Shown: positions 1 through 10,860 of the stretch, one piece after another
How the letters are laid out: every line of letters starts with the position of its first letter
Numbering within the stretch: position 1 is the first letter of the stretch
Assembly (NCBI RefSeq): GCF_000003815.2
Contig: NC_049980.1
Location: forward strand, 745,258-809,257
Direction: 5' to 3'
DNA: 64,000 nucleotides
DNA from: Branchiostoma floridae
Taxonomy: Eukaryota; Chordata; Leptocardii; Amphioxiformes; Branchiostomatidae
Translations under genes and position numbers: made by a program
The notes under the pieces: model-generated
Told to the model about the DNA's origin: nothing
Databases searched by the model: none
Seen by the model: only the letters and a program-made list of their open reading frames with translations

Positions 1-2084
1 GACGTCATGTATTTTAGCTATCCGCCATCTTGAATTATCACCTTAAATGTCTTAAGGTAGCAGAACACAGTTTTTCGCCTATGGGGAATTACATGGTTAA
101 GGACCCCAAAGTGAGGTGGTTCGACGACTCAAAAAATATATCAGGGTGCAAAAGTAATTAACAAGAATTCGATATGTTGGAGTTGAGGGTATAATCTACA
201 CCTCACAACACATGTGAAAATGAGATGAAGTTTGCCTGCTCGTTTTCCCAGAAAGAACACTTTGAAGTGACCCCCAGCGGAGGTCACCATACAGCCGACA
301 CACGGAAGTAGCGGGAACCGGATTCGTGCGCGAAATTCTACCCAGCCAAACAAACATCGTAACCCAACTCATACAGCCTCAAAACTTACGTATCCCTCTA
401 CTATTCACCACAGTTTCCGACTCGCTGACGCGCACAGAAAAAATTCAATGGCCTTTCAAGAACTGCGACGACCTATTTTGTGCCCGATCTACTTATGTCC
501 ACGGGGGTCGCCCATAAATCCTGTGTTATGCGACCTTAAGATATTTTTTTTAACATATAACCCTAAAATCCCATGAAAAAGGATTAAAAACGTTCACATG
601 AATGTTTTTGTAAGAAAAAAAGGTGATGATGATATTGTCGGCCATCTTAGATTTTAACCAATTACGTCATCAATTAATATAATTTATAAAAATTTTGTTA
701 GAAATGTCACACTAAGATATGTTAGATATTGAAGATATATGAAAACAAGTGTAGATTCAGCAAATAATTCGAAAAATACCTTTGTTTAAACCAAAATTAT
801 TACGTCATTGTCAGAAATCAAAATGCGGACAATGTCATTAGCGCCGGTAAAATCGGGTTATTTTTACTTATTCAAAACTAATTTTCTTTTGTTTACAAAA
901 TACATTCTTATGAACGTCTTTTCTTTCTATTGGGTATTGGGGTACTGTGTACAAAAAACGTATTTGAGAAAATTCAAGATCGCCGATTCAAGATGACGGA
1001 CACAAGACGTCATTTTCCGACGTCATATTGGCGTCAATACCGTCGTAATTGGCAACAGAAGACTTGACAGCCTTGAAAATCAATGACACTCTTTTTAGTT
1101 AACGTTTAGTTTAATACCTTAAAGTATAACGGAGAATCCCTATTTAGATAGTTTTAGCAAAATAAAAATGCATCTTGATGTCAAAATTGCGTCATATTAT
1201 GTCATACCGAGATCGAACTTGCAGAAAAAAAAAACGAGTACTATGTACAGTGTAGTTGAATGTAGTAGATATACCATTCGGACTTCTGTGACTATTAAAC
1301 ACAACTTGTTATATGGACACCAAATTTTTTAACAATTCTGAAGACGTAATATCTGAAGACCTAAAGAAAATCGACACTTATTATACAATATGACGTAATT
1401 ATGACGTCACCATTTTCACTATATTGGCTGGAACCATAGAAAATGGTATTCCCAGATAACTTCAAGCTATGCTAAAATAACTATAACAGCAAATGCAAAT
1501 AAAAAAATTACAAACTCTTCATACGACTTGTAATGCCTAAAGCAACATCATTGACATCAAAATGATGTTGTGAAATGACGTCATGCTTCTAATATACCAG
1601 TTGGGCTCAGTCATGATATATCCACAACATTGAATTTTTGAAAATACATTTTTTTCAGCAAATAAACGCAAAAGACAATGGAGATAGACTAAAAACGTTC
1701 ATTAAAACGATGACAAAAATAAAAAAATAGGTAGTTGCGAATTCTAAGGGATAATAAGCTAGTTAATAATAGGGTCCACCATCTTAGATTTTGGCCGATT
1801 ACGTCATCATAGGAGCATAATTTATTCATATCTAATTGTGAAATATATTGTAGAGAAGATAAGACTTTATAAATGTAAGAATGTAGCAGTATGTATCATC
1901 TGATACGTTGTTAAGAAAACTTAGAGACACAGGAAACTGGATGCGTGAATTTATGATGCTAAAAAGGGCTATAGGCTATGTACATCTGGATAGATGAGGA
2001 CGATTATTCGGACAGCGAAACATTATGTAACATTTATGAATATTAATGGTTTAATCCCTGTATAGTTTCAATGGATATACTTAC
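1..2084. other. AT-rich non-coding repeat DNA with recurrent ACGTCA motifs
   Basis: No exon could be supported on either strand. The stretch carries about nine ACGTCA/TGACGT motifs (for example near 2, 664, 801, 1007, 1020, 1391, 1402, 1575 and 1800). Two related segments lie about 1.1 kb apart (641-690 and 1770-1830); both read 'ccatcttagatttt' followed by an 'attacgtcatc' block. This looks like a decayed repeat rather than a gene. Confidence 0.5.
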
Positions 2085-2596
2085 CAGTCAGTCTGGAAAA
2101 TGTTTTAATACCTTCTGCTCAATTCCAATGGGACACTTTATTCCCCAATTTGATATGGAGTAAGATATGGAAAGCACAAACGTTTGATATTAAGGACAAT
2201 AACCTTAGTGAATTTAATTTTAAAATTCTACACAAGATTCTGCCATGTAAACTTTTACTTCATAGATGGAAAATAATAGACACTACAGGAAATATTTACA
2301 GACCCACATGTGAAATATGTAACACGGAAGAAAACTACATCCACATGTTCATTAAGTGTAACCGGCTACAAGGGTACTGGGAGAGAATTAAGGAACGAAT
2401 CTTTGTTTTAGATATGGATATAAGCACAGAATTCATTTTACTCGATGATAATTCAAATCTGTACATTACTCTAGCAAAGTATGCAATATTCCTGTCATGG
2501 TCTAGATATAAAGATAATCCTTTGTTACTTCAAAGACACAACATCCTACAGTTGTTCAATGCACTATGTGATTCGGTAATTCCAGTCAATACATAG
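2085..2596 (+). mobile_element. LINE (non-LTR retrotransposon) remnant, C-terminal RT-associated zinc region
   Basis: An open frame with no proper start runs to a TAG at 2594-2596. It reads like the C-terminal end of a LINE ORF2 protein: a WSKIWK segment, then FKILHKILPCKLLLHRWK, then a zinc-knuckle-like CEIC...HMFIKC pattern followed by LQGYWERI. This is the zf-RVT type region found downstream of the reverse transcriptase domain. No RT catalytic motif remains, so the copy is 5'-truncated. A short A-rich stretch near 2695-2703 may be the element's 3' end. It lies downstream of the last GTPase exon found, on the opposite strand. Confidence 0.7.
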
Positions 2597-3075
2597 ATCA
2601 TAGCAAAATGTGTATTAATGAGGATATTTTGATGATGTTATACATGTTTGGCATTTTGTACACTTAATTATCGCTGATTGAATAAAATCAATTGGAAAAA
2701 AAGAATGTAGCCGTAATACAGCAAGTAAACATTAAAGATAAAGTGAAGTTAATGATTGTCGCCCAAAATGTCTGTCAACAAACGGTTAACAGGGCAACGA
2801 GAAGAATGGAAAATTGTCCAAGCTTCTTAAAACTGTTACCAACTAAATTTTAGGAAAACTCACAAAACTTGTTGGCTCTAGCGAAAGCCGTTCTGACGAT
2901 ATGTGACATGAAGGTTGGCCTCAAAAGCCCCACCCCCGGTCTGAATAGGGTTAAGGTCTGTTGTCTTCAAAATCAATCTAGGCTAGCAAACGATAATTCA
3001 CATTTGCATAATTTTTGCAGGAGCATTGCATACCAAGACATTCAAACCAGAGAAGCCGAATAAAAGAAACGTTAC

Positions 3076-3158
3076 CTGTACTGAGTAGACACTTTGTGAT
3101 CAAGACTCTCTGGCAGCAGCTCATAGATGCCATCCAAGACCTTGGCGAAGTTCCCTCC
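3076..3158 (-). CDS. GTPase gene exon 6 (last one found)
   Basis: The acceptor is ttttgcag|GGAGGG and the donor is TACAG|GTAACG. It encodes [20 protein letters not shown] then HKVSTQY plus two bases. It joins exon 5 in phase 0, but a skipped exon between them in the 2-kb intron cannot be excluded. The open phase at the donor requires at least one further exon. Confidence 0.7.
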
Positions 3159-6100
3159 CTGCAAAATGCCATTGTTTCAATTTGACATCTTTTAAAACGT
3201 CTAACTACTTAGTTTGTCCTATACACATTGAGGTTTCGGGTCACACAGTCTCGTTGCAAGGCATTCACACTCTGGCTACTATTACTGCACACATTTACCA
3301 ATTTAGATGAGCCTTTATAAACAACATTGATAGCATGGATGAAAAAACAAACAAACTCATAATTATTATTCATATCCAGCGGTGGTGGAGCAGACGACCG
3401 CACATCTCATCCAAGTTTGTCGACACTGCGGCTATGTCAGCAATAGATATCCTTATGAAGATAAATATTGCATCAAATAGAGCGGTAGAAAATTAGAGAG
3501 AAGTACTTTAAGATCCAAATCTTTGGCTATGCTATTTGAAGTTTCATTACTCACAACCACGTGTATTTCAATGGCCGGTGTTTTAATGATCGTCTGTTAA
3601 TTTTTGTTGTCTTCTACATGTCATTAATGACTGGTTCACTTTTCATTGCAGCCATAGTTCTTATGAGTCACGACGCGGATCCAGACGCAACGTGCTGTCA
3701 CAAATAGACCTTGTAAATTAAGAAAAAGAATATGTTAAAGAAGATGTCAATTACATCTTACGAATGCGGCCTAAAGGATTTGTACAGTCAAACCTGATCA
3801 AGACGACCACACGAGGGACCGGACAAAAGCGGTCGTGTGGAAATGCGGTCGGTTTGAAGAGTATAAACTTACAATAGTATAGTTTAAACGAAATTTCCTC
3901 CCATAAGTAGACTGCCCCACTGACTCCCAATGAACCACGTGCACCCACGTGCATCCGCTGCGATCTTCATTTTTTTTTAACGCAAACTGGTAGATTTCTG
4001 CACAAAATCACTTTAGTTATCATCGAAAATCGGTGGCACGTCAAACATGAAAATGGCGCGGTCGTCATGGGCAGTGATGCGTTTCTGTGCGATCCAAATA
4101 TTTGGCGATCGCGGTGGCATCGGCCAGGCGGTCGTCTTAATACCCCCTTCACATTAGGCGCGATTCGATCGGAAGACTAGTTTACGAGCTCTGAATGACA
4201 TTTTCGTGAGTAAGACGTCCGGTGTTCTCACGATCATCTTGCGATTTTTAGGGATCGCCGGCAATTTTCAGAAGTCTTACTACGGTCGCGGTGCAGCGAA
4301 ACATGTTCTTAACATAAGCGACAAGTCGCAGCAGATCTCCCAGATCGCAGAGCTCGTTACCGAGTCGCAGATCGTGTGTGCAAATCGTGCGTACCTCGCA
4401 AGTGTATCGGTCAATAATCTTGCGTCAATCCAACGATTGAAGACCGATAGGCGAGCACAGACATAGTTATTAATCATCGAGCGCTAATCGGATGGCGAAC
4501 GCCCGTTAGTCGGGCGACGTTTGGGCGACGTTCAGCCGACTTCAAATTCTTAACAAATATTTAATTTCTGGGAATGTGAGGGTAATTCTAACATTGTGGT
4601 CCCTGTGGCAGTATGTAGGCTGGCTTTGTGACACACTTTCCTTTCTTGTGTCATTTCTAGTATGCCCGTGCATTCTATTGATTGGTTAAAAAGATTCCGA
4701 CAACAAAATAAGCAACATTTATTGATCTCTTGCCTTTTTTGAGGAACGTTTTGTGTTCCCTTGTCCGCGTGCAAGAGGTCATGGGAGGTTCATTATCATA
4801 GATTTATTCATCGTGGATCGCACGAGGCTCGCTTATATGTGAGGGGAACATATTTTGGGCGAAAAATACGCAAGACCATCTTAAGATCTTAAAGTCAGCC
4901 GACCTTCCTGCGATCGCGAAGTACGTCCGAAGATCGTATATAATGTGAGGCGGGTATAAAAAAAGCTCAATATTTACGTCGCTCAATGCTTGCGTCAATG
5001 GGGAAATGTTCGGGACAGAGGAAAAAGCGGTTGTAATGGCGAAGTGGTCGCTAAGAAGAGGTGGTCGCTTGGACAGGTTTGGCTGTATGTCTGTATGCCA
5101 TTTTTTAAACCGTCACTGTTTGAAAAATATTGTAGTTATTTTGTCATCCAGCCTTCGTACGGAATTGAAGACGCACCTTGTTTGAATGAGTGAAAACCTG
5201 AGATTCCTGCAGCCCCTCCCACATCTCCCTTAGGGCCTGAATGGTTGCTTCCTTCACCTCTTGTCTCTCGTTAGATGGTACCAGGTCCCACTTGTTGCAG
5301 ACAAAGATAGCTTTCCTGAGGTCGAACTGTTCCAGCTCAGACCGCGCACCATGGTCCCTGCACTTCATAAGCAGACGTCCGAACTAGATGCATAGGTGTA
5401 ATCGAAAAGTACCTATTAGTAAATATTTTACCGTATTGATACGGCACATTAGAATTCTATGTAATTCATGCAAGTTAAAGATTACCAATGCATGTGATAT
5501 GTGCAGAAAATTCAACATTGCAACTCGAATCTTTAAATTTACCCTAGTACGATATCTTTCCTTTAAAAAGCTTTAGGGAAAATCCAACCCTGCTAACGCT
5601 AACTTGCTCTATCTCCGAGAATCTCTACCAACATGAACAAAACTTTTTTTCGGTACTAGTACTAGTAGGTAATATTTTGTGCGTAGGCCTGAATTGAAAA
5701 ATCAATGAAACGATTTTTCACCCTGTCCTGTTGTACTCCGCCGGCCCTGTAACTGTCGATGATGTAGATGAACGCAAAGGCTGATGGGATATACCCCGCT
5801 ATGATGTCGTCCATCGCGTCGCTCTCGCCGACTCCCGGGCTGTCCACGATCGTTACGCCTCCCTGCGGAACCAACATGTATTACATAATTTTGGACCATC
5901 CAGCCCTCATGCCTGCTTCATTATGCATATGCCCATACATGCCCGGGAGTTAAAGAAGGCATATACGCTCTACGGCCAACCCTAAATAACGGTCATTTAC
6001 TACCTGTCTACAACATTGGAACCAATTTGAAAACAGACTTCCAATATCAAAATATTTGAATGGCCCGTTTATACCCAAAGATAGGCTCGCACTCTGAAAT

Positions 6101-8472
6101 ATATATTCAAGTCTGTATGCAGTACGTCTGGAATTTTTAGGTTTCTCAAGTTGCTGGAAATAATAGTAGAATGCAAGAAGAGTGAGCTCGTCGCAAACCA
6201 TACTCCCCGGCCAGCTAATTCATTCGGCATGATGTGTCTATACTAATCCATAAGAGCCTTATGCGCAATATATATATATATATATATGCGGACTTACAGT
6301 CAAATAGTCAGTATAAGGGCGTACGTATATCAAGACAGACGCAAACAACGACTAATTACAATCCCTCTTTTTTTCAAATATAGCATTTTGCAAATCTTTA
6401 TAGCTTAAGATAGCAATCACACGAAACAGGATTACCTTTAGAAAAGGAAGAGGCCAGAAGATCTCAATTTTCTTGGCCGGGGGTTCGGTTTGCCTTTGTG
6501 TTCCCCTCAGGTGGATGTAGCGCGCCAGCTGCTCCGTACACTCTTTACGGTTCTCACTCAGAGTGAGAGTGAGCTGATGTTGCCCCGTTTCTGTGTCTGG
6601 CTCGCTAAGATGAACCAGCGCCCTTTTGGTCACTCCGTACTTTACCTCACAAATGATAGAGGTGCTGCTCATGTGAGCTACGGGCAAGATGTCGTCTCCA
6701 AGTAGCAGGTTTAGGAGGGTGCTCTTTCCAGCAGACGTTTCTCCTAGGTCAAATGATAGTAGCATCAGCACAAAACATCTAAGTTGCTAAAAGAAATGAA
6801 TGCAAGCTAGTATGTAACTAGTGACTCACCGGAAATGTCGACCGAATCAGTTGGTCTTCTTGCGCTGTCAAATTAAAACACACAGACCAGAACAGAACAG
6901 ACAGGTGTGACGTCAGCACTGAGTCAAAAACTTTCGAAAGTCCGTATCGGCTTATCGGTTGAAAAAAAGGTCGGTGTGCCGTAATGTAATGAACCTCTTT
7001 TACTCCTCACATCTCAGAACACATCAGCTTTCTATCAACCGGGGAGTAGCGCAATACCGGCTAACTTACGACAATCGACCTATTGCTGACGCCACACTGC
7101 ATAAAAATCACGTGACAAAATCATTGGGTCAAATAACGGGGACGACGAGTGAATCGGTCGAAAACTCCGGTGAGTTGGCGAACAGTTTATTTGTCATCAT
7201 AATGATAATCGTGATGCTAGCAATAATGATAACAATGACGATGAAAAAGACTGACGGCGAAGATGATGGTGTTATAACTAATTCTGAGGCAAATTGATAA
7301 TTATTATACATTGATGATAATACGGGTAGTTGTCATCACGATGTTACTAATAATATGAAACACATGATATCATTTTTTTCTTGAATAACGAATACAGGGT
7401 ACAGAGGTGATGCACTCAGGCAATCTCTGATATCAATATCCACACTTTTGGCAAGTTAATGAGAATGTAAAAGACTTTATATATAGTATACAACAACAAG
7501 AAGTAACACACCATTGAAGTTTGGCAGTCCTATTAGGATTCGAAATTCATAACAGGGTTATGACTCTATAACTGTAAGTTACTCATCAAGTAGCTGGATA
7601 TAATTTGAAGACGGTCAGGCGTTCCAGATAGCATCCGCTATCTTTCGTCCGTGACACTGAATAAATCTAGATGAAACTGCTTTCTATACCCTTGATATGA
7701 ATGCAAAAGAGCTGAAGGCAATTTTGAACTTTCCGGTACTTGGGACATAGCGCACAACCCCCACCCTTACCTGTAACGAAATGAACAGGAGCTAATTCAC
7801 TCATTTGTATCGAAGTTTGTCTTTTTTTAGCTTTGTCTTATCTTGTTTCCTATTGGACTTTCGAAATTGCCTTCAACGCTTTTGCATTCATAGTTAAGGT
7901 ATTATAAAATAACCAGTGTCTTAGACGAAAGAAAGTAAATACTATCTGAAACGTTTGACCTATCCAAAATGATACCCTGGAGTTGCTTGAGTATACATGA
8001 CTATTGTATCATGTATGGTGTTGAAATTCTGTACGTGTGTTCAAAGGAGACTTGCAAGAAGCTTCCTTCAAATCTTCTGAAACAAAACTCTCAAAGTTTC
8101 CTCACCTGCCACAAGAATTGGGCAGTCATCCTTTTCAAGGTGTTCTTGAACCTCTTCGAAGATTTCCATGACGTCGTCACGTCTAAAGCGAATCGCAAGC
8201 TTCTCTTTTTCGCTCTGGTCCAGGCAAGGTAGATAGGCTATAGTATTCCGGCAGAGCTGCAGAAGAAGTTCCCGCTTGGTGTTGTAACGCTCGGCTATGT
8301 CTGCCATCATCTCAGCAACCTATGAGATACGTACAACATTACGTACGTACCGTACTATACTAGTGATTCCTTCCTTCAGGAAGAAGATTATGCGCGCTCT
8401 CTCTCCCACGAACACGCATTGCTACATACGCACACACACAAACACAAATACGCGCGCTAACACACACACGCA

Positions 8473-8516
<44 letters not shown>

Positions 8517-8788
8517 CACATGCTATAAGCAAAACAATAAATCGTTACCGCAATTTGTCAACGTCAAAATTTTCTTAGTTAGCGTAGACTAACCTGTTCC
8601 GGACTAGTTGCTTTTTCGCCCTCTTTCCTGAGTGGAAGGGCCTTTTGTTTAAGTACTGCGCGGGCTTGGTCCACATCAAGATCTTCTAGTCCATTCACGC
8701 CCAACTCCTCTAGAAGTTTTAAGACCCTGAAAGGCTTCATGGCGTCTATATCATCTTCTGTGAGGTCTTGTGGTTGGTTGCTGGCCAT
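3076..8788 (-). CDS. Dynamin-superfamily (mitofusin-like) GTPase, six coding exons, 3' part not found
   Basis: Six exons (8594-8788, 8106-8319, 6436-6743, 5722-5862, 5177-5383, 3076-3158) join in phase with GT-AG introns and give 382 codons plus two bases. The GTPase signature is complete: P-loop GETSAGKS (about residues 137-144), a switch I Thr in HMSSTS (about 164), DSPG (about 246-249) and NKWD (about 316-319). The P-loop/DSPG/NKWD set and the LPV..SST spacing fit the Dynamin_N family, and the Trp in NKWD recalls the NRWD of mitofusins. These GTPases remodel or tether membranes; the exact role here is unknown. Residues 1-136 are a helical, charged extension that I do not recognise. The last exon ends in phase 2 with a good donor (AG|GTAACG), so more exons must follow. 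None was found in 1-3075, so the gene either runs off the window or is broken. Intron 5 holds a TIR transposon. Confidence 0.85.
3785..5085. mobile_element. Non-autonomous Tc1/mariner-like TIR element in GTPase intron 5
   Basis: The ends are inverted: left TA|CAGTCAAACCTGATCAAG and right the complement of CAGCCAAACCTGTCCAAG, followed by |TA. The flanking TA on both sides is the target-site signature of the Tc1/mariner superfamily. The 1.3-kb interior encodes no transposase. It holds a second inverted pair (about 4139 and 4958, 'tacccccttcacatta' against 'taatgtgaggcgggta'), which suggests a nested element. Confidence 0.65.
5177..5383 (-). CDS. GTPase gene exon 5 (G4 NKxD motif)
   Basis: The acceptor is catctag|TTCGGA. 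It encodes [20 protein letters not shown] then [20 protein letters not shown], carrying G4. The donor AACAAG|GTGCGT at 5177 is preferred. An alternative donor 21 nt upstream (CTCAG|GTTTTC, exon end 5198) is also in phase and would drop seven residues. Confidence 0.85.
5722..5862 (-). CDS. GTPase gene exon 4 (G3 DxxG motif)
   Basis: The acceptor is ttccgcag|GGAGGC and the donor is ACAGG|GTGAAA; 47 codons, phase 0. It encodes [20 protein letters not shown] followed by [20 protein letters not shown], the core beta-strand, switch II and following helix/strand of the G domain. The donor choice rests on the smooth join [11 protein letters not shown] with exon 5. Confidence 0.85.
5863..6435. other. 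GTPase intron 3
   Basis: The only notable content is a (TA)n run at about 6268-6287. No coding signal was seen. Confidence 0.6.
6436..6743 (-). CDS. GTPase gene exon 3 (P-loop and switch I)
   Basis: The acceptor is gacctag|GAGAAACG and the donor is AAAG|GTAATC. It starts by completing [20 protein letters not shown], then [18 protein letters not shown] with the switch I Thr. The rest ([13 protein letters not shown]...[16 protein letters not shown]) is the stretch between switch I and G3. Confidence 0.9.
6744..8105. other. GTPase intron 2 with a dispersed hairpin repeat near 7600-7675
   Basis: The intron is non-coding. On the minus strand about 7611-7651 carries an inverted AGATAGC...GCTATCT hairpin followed by a GAACGCCTGACC end. 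It resembles the copy at 32627-32660, so it is a member of the same dispersed repeat. The segment at 7190-7270 is rich in GAT/ATG trinucleotides. Confidence 0.5.
8106..8319 (-). CDS. GTPase gene exon 2
   Basis: The acceptor is ctcatag|GTTGCTGAG and the donor is GCAG|GTGAGG; the exon has 71 codons plus one base. It encodes a helical segment ([20 protein letters not shown] ... [20 protein letters not shown]) and ends in the first base of the P-loop Gly codon, so the P-loop is split across intron 2. Confidence 0.85.
8458..8513. repeat. (CA)n microsatellite in GTPase intron 1
   Basis: This is a CA-dinucleotide run preceded by imperfect CACACAAACACAAATACG copies. It lies inside the 274-bp first intron, between exons 1 and 2. 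Confidence 0.9.
8594..8788 (-). CDS. GTPase gene exon 1 (N-terminal start exon)
   Basis: The ATG at 8788 opens [15 protein letters not shown] and the exon ends ...TSPEQ before donor CAG|GTTAGT, exactly 65 codons (phase 0). The content is acidic and helical ([20 protein letters not shown]). An AG five bases before the ATG (cccagtccaag) could be the acceptor of a 5'-UTR intron. No promoter was identified upstream. Confidence 0.75.
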
Positions 8789-10699
8789 TTTCTCTTGGAC
8801 TGGGTGTATGACAAGAAGTCTATATGACTATGAACGTAAAATAGCAAATCCCTCTCAATATATTGTTGTTATCAATCATGAAATCTTTCAATGTAAAGAC
8901 AGTTATCACCTCAGTATACTAGTAAAACAAGAGTCCCAATGAAACAAACCTCCGTAAAATAATTATGCTTTATGTAGTGTTATGTACGCCGATTGGTACC
9001 CTCCCGACCAGGAATAATGGTTGTCATGTATTAGAATTATTCTTTACATTCATGTCCAGGAATTTGTTTGTTATGACACTAGGCAGTAACTATTCAGTGT
9101 AGCATATCGTAGCCTAACCTCTTCTCTGTAGAGCATGTAATTGGCCCCCAGATTACTGACAACAGCTGTGCATTCTCAGGCCGCACCTTTAAAATGGGGG
9201 TGTCGTTCTGTAATATTACATTGCCTATAAATACTGTTAAGGTGCCTAAAATCAACGTGCCTCGTTGAGATCTCACTAGCTGCCTACATAGCAAAATGCA
9301 AACAAATGCATCAAAAACATCTTTAGGTATAGCCTTGAACATACAGACAACAAAAACACAGTACCTGTGTTGCAGGTTAACGTCTTTTTCACCGAAGTAA
9401 TTACTGACTTGACATTTAGATTCAAAGCCTGGTTAGAGGTCATGCACATATGGACTGTGGACTTGTTTTGGAGGTGTTATCCAAATAATATCGATCGGTG
9501 CGCCATTGTAGTATGCAACATAGAAAACTTTATGATCGAACTATCTTACATAGTGGCCTCAAATTTCTTAAAGGATTAGTCTCTCACAACAGCATAGAAG
9601 GTTTTCAATTGACAAGCTGGAGTTCAAATCTGTGCATGATCGTTTGTTATACGGTTCATTTTCTTGTAATCAGCTAATTGGAAGAAACCTACAGATTTAA
9701 AAGAAGTCCATAGTTGGCTTTTCGAATACTGCTTTCGTTTGCCGAAACTTGCCCAGCTAGTCTTTGTCCGAATGGAAAAATAAAGCAGACTAATTTTTTT
9801 TTAACAATATCCAATGATTTTGCATATTTCTAGCAAACCTCTCCTAAATTCCAATACGAAAATGGTGCACAAAGTTCAACACATTGGCAGAGGACAATTC
9901 CATATGTAGCTACATAGTTTTACGTAAATCGTTGACGTTTTACCCGATATGTTCAATACACAACTTGGTGTCCTTACCTTACACCTATTTTTTTTAAAGT
10001 TCTGTAACAAGGAATATTTTCTTACCTTTCTATATTGTGGCTTATCTAGTCTCTTACACAGAAGTATTCACCAACACTCGACTCGTGTTCGTAAAGGGCG
10101 GAGCCTGGAGGTCTTGTGACTCAAAAATGACCTTTGAACTTCGGGAGCACCTGCGTTTCTACGTTTTGACTATGTGTTTGTGGGTGGGTGTGGGGGCTTA
10201 TTATCGGTAAATTTTAAACTCCCGGATCGAGAAGTATAAACTTGGAGCAGAATCCATGTCACATGGTTATACTTTAAATACTTCTGATAAATAATAATTT
10301 ATAGTGTCATAATTGCACCTTCACTAATTACATGTTTAGAATCGTGTTGAGATACAAAAATACAAGAGGCTGGATACAGGGTATGCCGGCAATCGACGAA
10401 AAAAAGTGACGGGAAATGGGGGTTTCGCGTTGGATTGGGTGCCTAGAGCACGTAAACAGTACTGAAATGGTACCTACCGGCTGTAATCATTATGATACAA
10501 CAAGGCGAAATGTAAAGATACCAGTCTTAGCCTTGTTTACCTGCAGAATTGACGAAATTGGCAGTATTGTTGAAACTAGCAAACCATGCAACGAAATGTA
10601 AGTTAAAATTTAGATCAGTAAAGCTGTTGATTATGCTAGCCAGAGATTTCAAGATTGTCTCTGATATGCGATCGTTCAAGATGATATTATGCCATTTTT
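8789..10699. other. Intergenic, nothing recognised
   Basis: This lies upstream of the GTPase start. Short ORFs on both strands show no family signature and no splice-consistent exon. A promoter for the GTPase is expected here but cannot be placed. Confidence 0.5.
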
Positions 10700-10860
10700 T
10701 TTTCGAAAAATGGTTTTTAATGTATATGACATTCGCCCTCTGACCTCATTCATGATTTATTGTATCTGTTTATGTTTTTGTATCTACTGTATGTTTGTCT
10801 TTATCTGTATAAGCCCTAAGTAAATTAGGGTATCTCAATAAAACAGTTAGATACAAAGGT
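10700..10860 (+). mobile_element. Likely LINE 3' end
   Basis: A T-rich stretch leads to a short hairpin (CCCTAAGTAAATTAGGG) and an AATAAA signal, a layout common for LINE 3' tails. No coding part was recognised. Confidence 0.35.
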
